Of a stretch of 64,000 nucleotides of DNA, positions 61,633 to 64,000 are shown one piece after another. Source of the DNA: Bradyrhizobium sp. CB82 (GTDB lineage: Bacteria > Pseudomonadota > Alphaproteobacteria > Rhizobiales > Xanthobacteraceae); assembly GCF_029714405.1 (NCBI RefSeq), contig NZ_CP121650.1, positions 7,073,001 through 7,137,000 on the forward strand. The letters are read 5' to 3'. Positions within the stretch are counted from its first letter, which is position 1; every line of letters starts with the position of its first letter. The position numbers were made by a program, and so were the translations under genes. The notes beneath the pieces were generated by a model that ran no database searches, had not been told where the DNA came from, and worked only from the letters and a program-made list of their open reading frames with translations.

Positions 61633-62604
61633 ATGATTGTGAAAACACTCCCGACCAATCAATGGACCCAAGAACTTCCGTGGATCGACCGCCCTGGGGC
61701 AAACGTCCGCGCATATCTCTCAAACAAGAAGACTGCCGCTCCGTTCGATGTCGAGCAGAAGCTGCTATTCTGGCAAGAGAATGGGTTTGTCGTATTTGAG
61801 AACGCCGTTGAAAAGAGTCTTCTGGACCAATTCGAGGAAGAAATAGAGTACATTCGTACGCATAGTCACGATCGGAACATCTCGATCGAACTCCAAGGCA
61901 AGCAAACCTACACCAGAGCCGTCGCACCTGATAAGCTAAATGATCCGGGTGTTAAATTTAATCACCTTCACACTGTTTCGAAGTATGCAGCGCAGTTAAG
62001 CCTCGTCCCAGCGGTCTCCCAATTCCTTCAAATTGTTTTCGAGGCGCCCGCCGCAGTGACGCAAAGCCTGACCTTTTGGCGCGGCAGTCAGCAGCCAATT
62101 CACATCGACTATCCGTTTGTGTGTCGACAGAAGCGATTGGCATACATTGCCGCATCTTGGATTCCGCTCGAAGATATCTCGCCTGAAGCTGGCCCCCTAG
62201 AATATTACCCAGGAGCGCACAAAATCGCGATCTCCGGCTTTTTCAATTGGGGTAATGGTGACATCATCAAGGGTGCCGACAGCATGCAGAATTCAATGGA
62301 ATTCGCAAAATATCTTGAAGAGCGAGTCAAAGCAGCTGGGATCGTGCCTGTTGTCTTCTGCCCGAGGAAGGGCGACGTTCTAATTTGGCACGGTAACATG
62401 CCCCACGCGGGAACTGCTATTAAGAACCCGGAACTGACGCGTAAATCCTACGTCACGCACTATACGTCGCTCGCCGATTATCCAGACAGTTGGAAGATTC
62501 CGTCGGAACAATGGGATCACAGATCGATCCACTGCAATGGTGGATACGCGTTCCAATATCCGTGGACAGACGAAAAGGATGCGCTTCCTAGTTGGACGAC
62601 ATAG
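61633..62604 (+). CDS. Phytanoyl-CoA dioxygenase (PhyH) family protein
   Basis: A 323-residue Fe(II)/2-oxoglutarate dioxygenase-like protein. The metal-binding HxD is in QPIHIDYPFV, the distal His in LIWHGNMPHAGT, and the segment AGPLEYYPGAHKI is typical of PhyH. It may hydroxylate a sugar, lipid or small molecule; the substrate is unknown. It lies 67 bp after the WbsX-like gene on the same strand and shares its lower GC content. Confidence 0.88.
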   Translation: MIVKTLPTNQWTQELPWIDRPGANVRAYLSNKKTAAPFDVEQKLLFWQENGFVVFENAVEKSLLDQFEEEIEYIRTHSHDRNISIELQGKQTYTRAVAPDKLNDPGVKFNHLHTVSKYAAQLSLVPAVSQFLQIVFEAPAAVTQSLTFWRGSQQPIHIDYPFVCRQKRLAYIAASWIPLEDISPEAGPLEYYPGAHKIAISGFFNWGNGDIIKGADSMQNSMEFAKYLEERVKAAGIVPVVFCPRKGDVLIWHGNMPHAGTAIKNPELTRKSYVTHYTSLADYPDSWKIPSEQWDHRSIHCNGGYAFQYPWTDEKDALPSWTT

Positions 62605-62956
62605 GAGTGGCTATAAGCGATGTGCTGACATCGTTTAGATATTTGGGACAGCAATTTGTCGCCCCTCGATCTCTTTAGAGGAGACTCGTGGAGTGATCTC
62701 TACCGAACCTGAGTTTTTCAGGTCTCAACGTTATACTCGTACAAATCCATGATATCGACATGGGCATAAGGGCCGATCTGATCGAAGTGCTAGCTGGGAC
62801 GAAACATCCACTCCCTCAGATCTGAGCTAATGGCTCTCTTGGCCAGTTCGACCCTTCCGCCAAAACGGCAAGCAGCAACCAAGCAACTAGACCTGCTTCA
62901 ACTCCGGCGCTCCCTAGCTTCGAATCGAACAACCGTCGTCCGCATCACGCGGTATC
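62605..62956. other. Intergenic region between convergent genes
   Basis: About 350 bp between the PhyH gene and the pyruvyltransferase gene, containing a terminator-like hairpin at 62615-62636 and no convincing gene. Confidence 0.4.
62615..62636 (+). terminator. Terminator-like hairpin after the PhyH gene
   Basis: Stem AAGCGATGT with ACATCGTTT (one G-U pair), loop GCTG, followed by further A/T-rich sequence. As the arms end in A and T runs it could work in both directions. Confidence 0.45.
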
Positions 62957-64000
62957 TTAACTCTTTGGCTTGAGTCTGTTGGACTTAAGAAATTCCACGT
63001 AGGCTGGATACAATTCGCGATAACGCCGCGTGAGCGCGTCGCGATCTACTATTGCGTGCAGCGCGTTCACGTCGACACGCTCAAGATCCATGATGGTCAC
63101 ATACGGGATGGCCAGGAAACGACACATGTCCTCTGTCCGGGTATCATGGCAGACAACAACGGCAGGAACACCGCGCTGCAGTGCGACCATGCAGCCGTGG
63201 AAACGGCTACCGAAAACGAAGTCGTATTCTTCGATAGTCTTTAGCCATTCATCAACATCGAAGAAAACTTTCACGTGCGAGCTTGCCCAGGCTCGCGCAT
63301 CATCATCCGGCACAACGTCTTTCAAAAATGTGCAGATCGCATTCAAGGATTCCTCTACCCCTGTTCCTGGCTCACGGTCCGCAATCCGAATCTCCGCCAG
63401 CTCGCTTTGGGCGATAAAATCGGCATTCCAGGCGATCCCGGCCTTGTAGATTTCAAGAACAATCCGCCGCATCTTGTCCTTGTCGAACGAATGGCCGATC
63501 ACATCTCGTGATGCGTTGATCGATATCCGCTTGAAACCCTCCATCGGCCGGTTTGCAATCACGGGCCCCTTGGCCCCGCTCATATAGTAAGATGGACAGC
63601 CGGTTACAGTGACATTATGCACGCCGCGACGAGCGAGGACGTCCAACGTGTAGGGACCTCTCACACCGATACTTGCGGCGCGTTCAGCGATGACTTTAAC
63701 GAACCTTTCGGTTCCCGGCATGAGTTCAATGTTCGGATCGTAGTTGTTCGACTGAGCACCCAAGCCGACGATTGCTACGGGCAGATCGGCGCGTTCGATA
63801 TAATCCGCCATGCCGCCGAAATCGAACTTCGGAAACAGAAAATTCGCTGCCGCGATCACAATCATATCGAAGCGCTCGCGCACCTCCTTGGGATCGATGC
63901 GGTAGTCCCAAGCAATGTTCTGGTAGTCAATCTGGCTCAACAGGCCATGGGCAATCATCTGATTGCCCGTGTTACCTCCGGTTTTTGTCAGCTTGGAGGT
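62957..64000 (-). CDS. Polysaccharide pyruvyltransferase family protein, partial (N-terminus beyond window)
   Basis: At least 347 residues of a CsaB/WcaK-type protein; the frame is open to the right edge, so the start is outside. The visible N-terminus TGGNTGNQMIAHGLLSQIDY shows the Gly-Asn-x-Gly-Asn pattern of the family. LPVAIVGLGAQSNN, IGVRGPYTLDVLARRGVHNV, VTGCPSYY, VFGSRFHGCMVALQRGVPAV and the end PAYVEFLKS follow. Such enzymes add ketal pyruvate to sugars or act as related transferases in EPS synthesis. It converges with the PhyH gene. Confidence 0.9.
   Translation of the reverse strand, partial: TSKLTKTGGNTGNQMIAHGLLSQIDYQNIAWDYRIDPKEVRERFDMIVIAAANFLFPKFDFGGMADYIERADLPVAIVGLGAQSNNYDPNIELMPGTERFVKVIAERAASIGVRGPYTLDVLARRGVHNVTVTGCPSYYMSGAKGPVIANRPMEGFKRISINASRDVIGHSFDKDKMRRIVLEIYKAGIAWNADFIAQSELAEIRIADREPGTGVEESLNAICTFLKDVVPDDDARAWASSHVKVFFDVDEWLKTIEEYDFVFGSRFHGCMVALQRGVPAVVVCHDTRTEDMCRFLAIPYVTIMDLERVDVNALHAIVDRDALTRRYRELYPAYVEFLKSNRLKPKS

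Overview
The window looks like part of the chromosome of a high-GC alphaproteobacterium of the Bradyrhizobium/Rhodopseudomonas type. This is inferred from overall base and codon use, the mix of exopolysaccharide (EPS) and ABC transporter families, and small Rhizobiales-type secreted proteins; no rRNA or other marker gene is present to prove it. Most of the window is a very large surface-polysaccharide locus, interrupted in the middle (about 25.4-39.8 kb) by transport and signalling genes. I saw no tRNA, rRNA or CRISPR array.

Layout. 0-8.1 kb: partial GDP-L-fucose synthase, Wzx flippase, GT61 transferase and GH16 glucanase on the minus strand, then a Wzy-like polymerase, an FkbM methyltransferase and a GT2 transferase. 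9.2-14.5 kb: a tight five-gene operon (FkbH-type HAD enzyme, MBOAT, SGNH-like protein, acyl carrier protein, VOC protein) that looks like a Dlt-style machine for putting an unusual acyl group on an extracytoplasmic glycan. 14.7-25.3 kb: NAD epimerase, polysaccharide co-polymerase/tyrosine kinase, secreted and membrane hypotheticals, an O-antigen-ligase-like polymerase, a polyprenyl-phosphate sugar transferase (priming enzyme) and a PPP-type phosphatase. 25.4-32.5 kb: small secreted proteins and a sugar ABC importer, flanked by an intact gene and a decayed copy of it. 33.5-39.8 kb: a receiver-only response regulator, a PAS histidine kinase and a polyamine-type ABC importer that appears co-transcribed with the kinase. 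40.9-55.6 kb: a second EPS block with gmd, an IS630 element, a second fcl, two FkbM enzymes, a second Wzx, WcaF- and WcaI-like enzymes, GT4 transferases, a GH71-type hydrolase and another polymerase. 56.4-60.0 kb: the dTDP-L-rhamnose genes rfbD-rfbC divergent from rfbA-rfbB. 60.4 kb to the end: a WbsX-like protein, a PhyH dioxygenase (both visibly lower in GC) and a partial pyruvyltransferase.

Together the genes supply activated sugars (GDP-L-fucose, dTDP-L-rhamnose), a priming transferase, several glycosyltransferases, decoration enzymes (acylation, acetylation, methylation, pyruvylation), two flippases, three candidate polymerases and a co-polymerase kinase. That is more than one Wzx/Wzy pathway needs. 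The locus has been rearranged: both fcl copies are preceded by decayed gmd fragments, a frameshifted piece of a second priming transferase lies at 21.8-21.9 kb, and an IS630 element sits in the stop codon of an FkbM gene.
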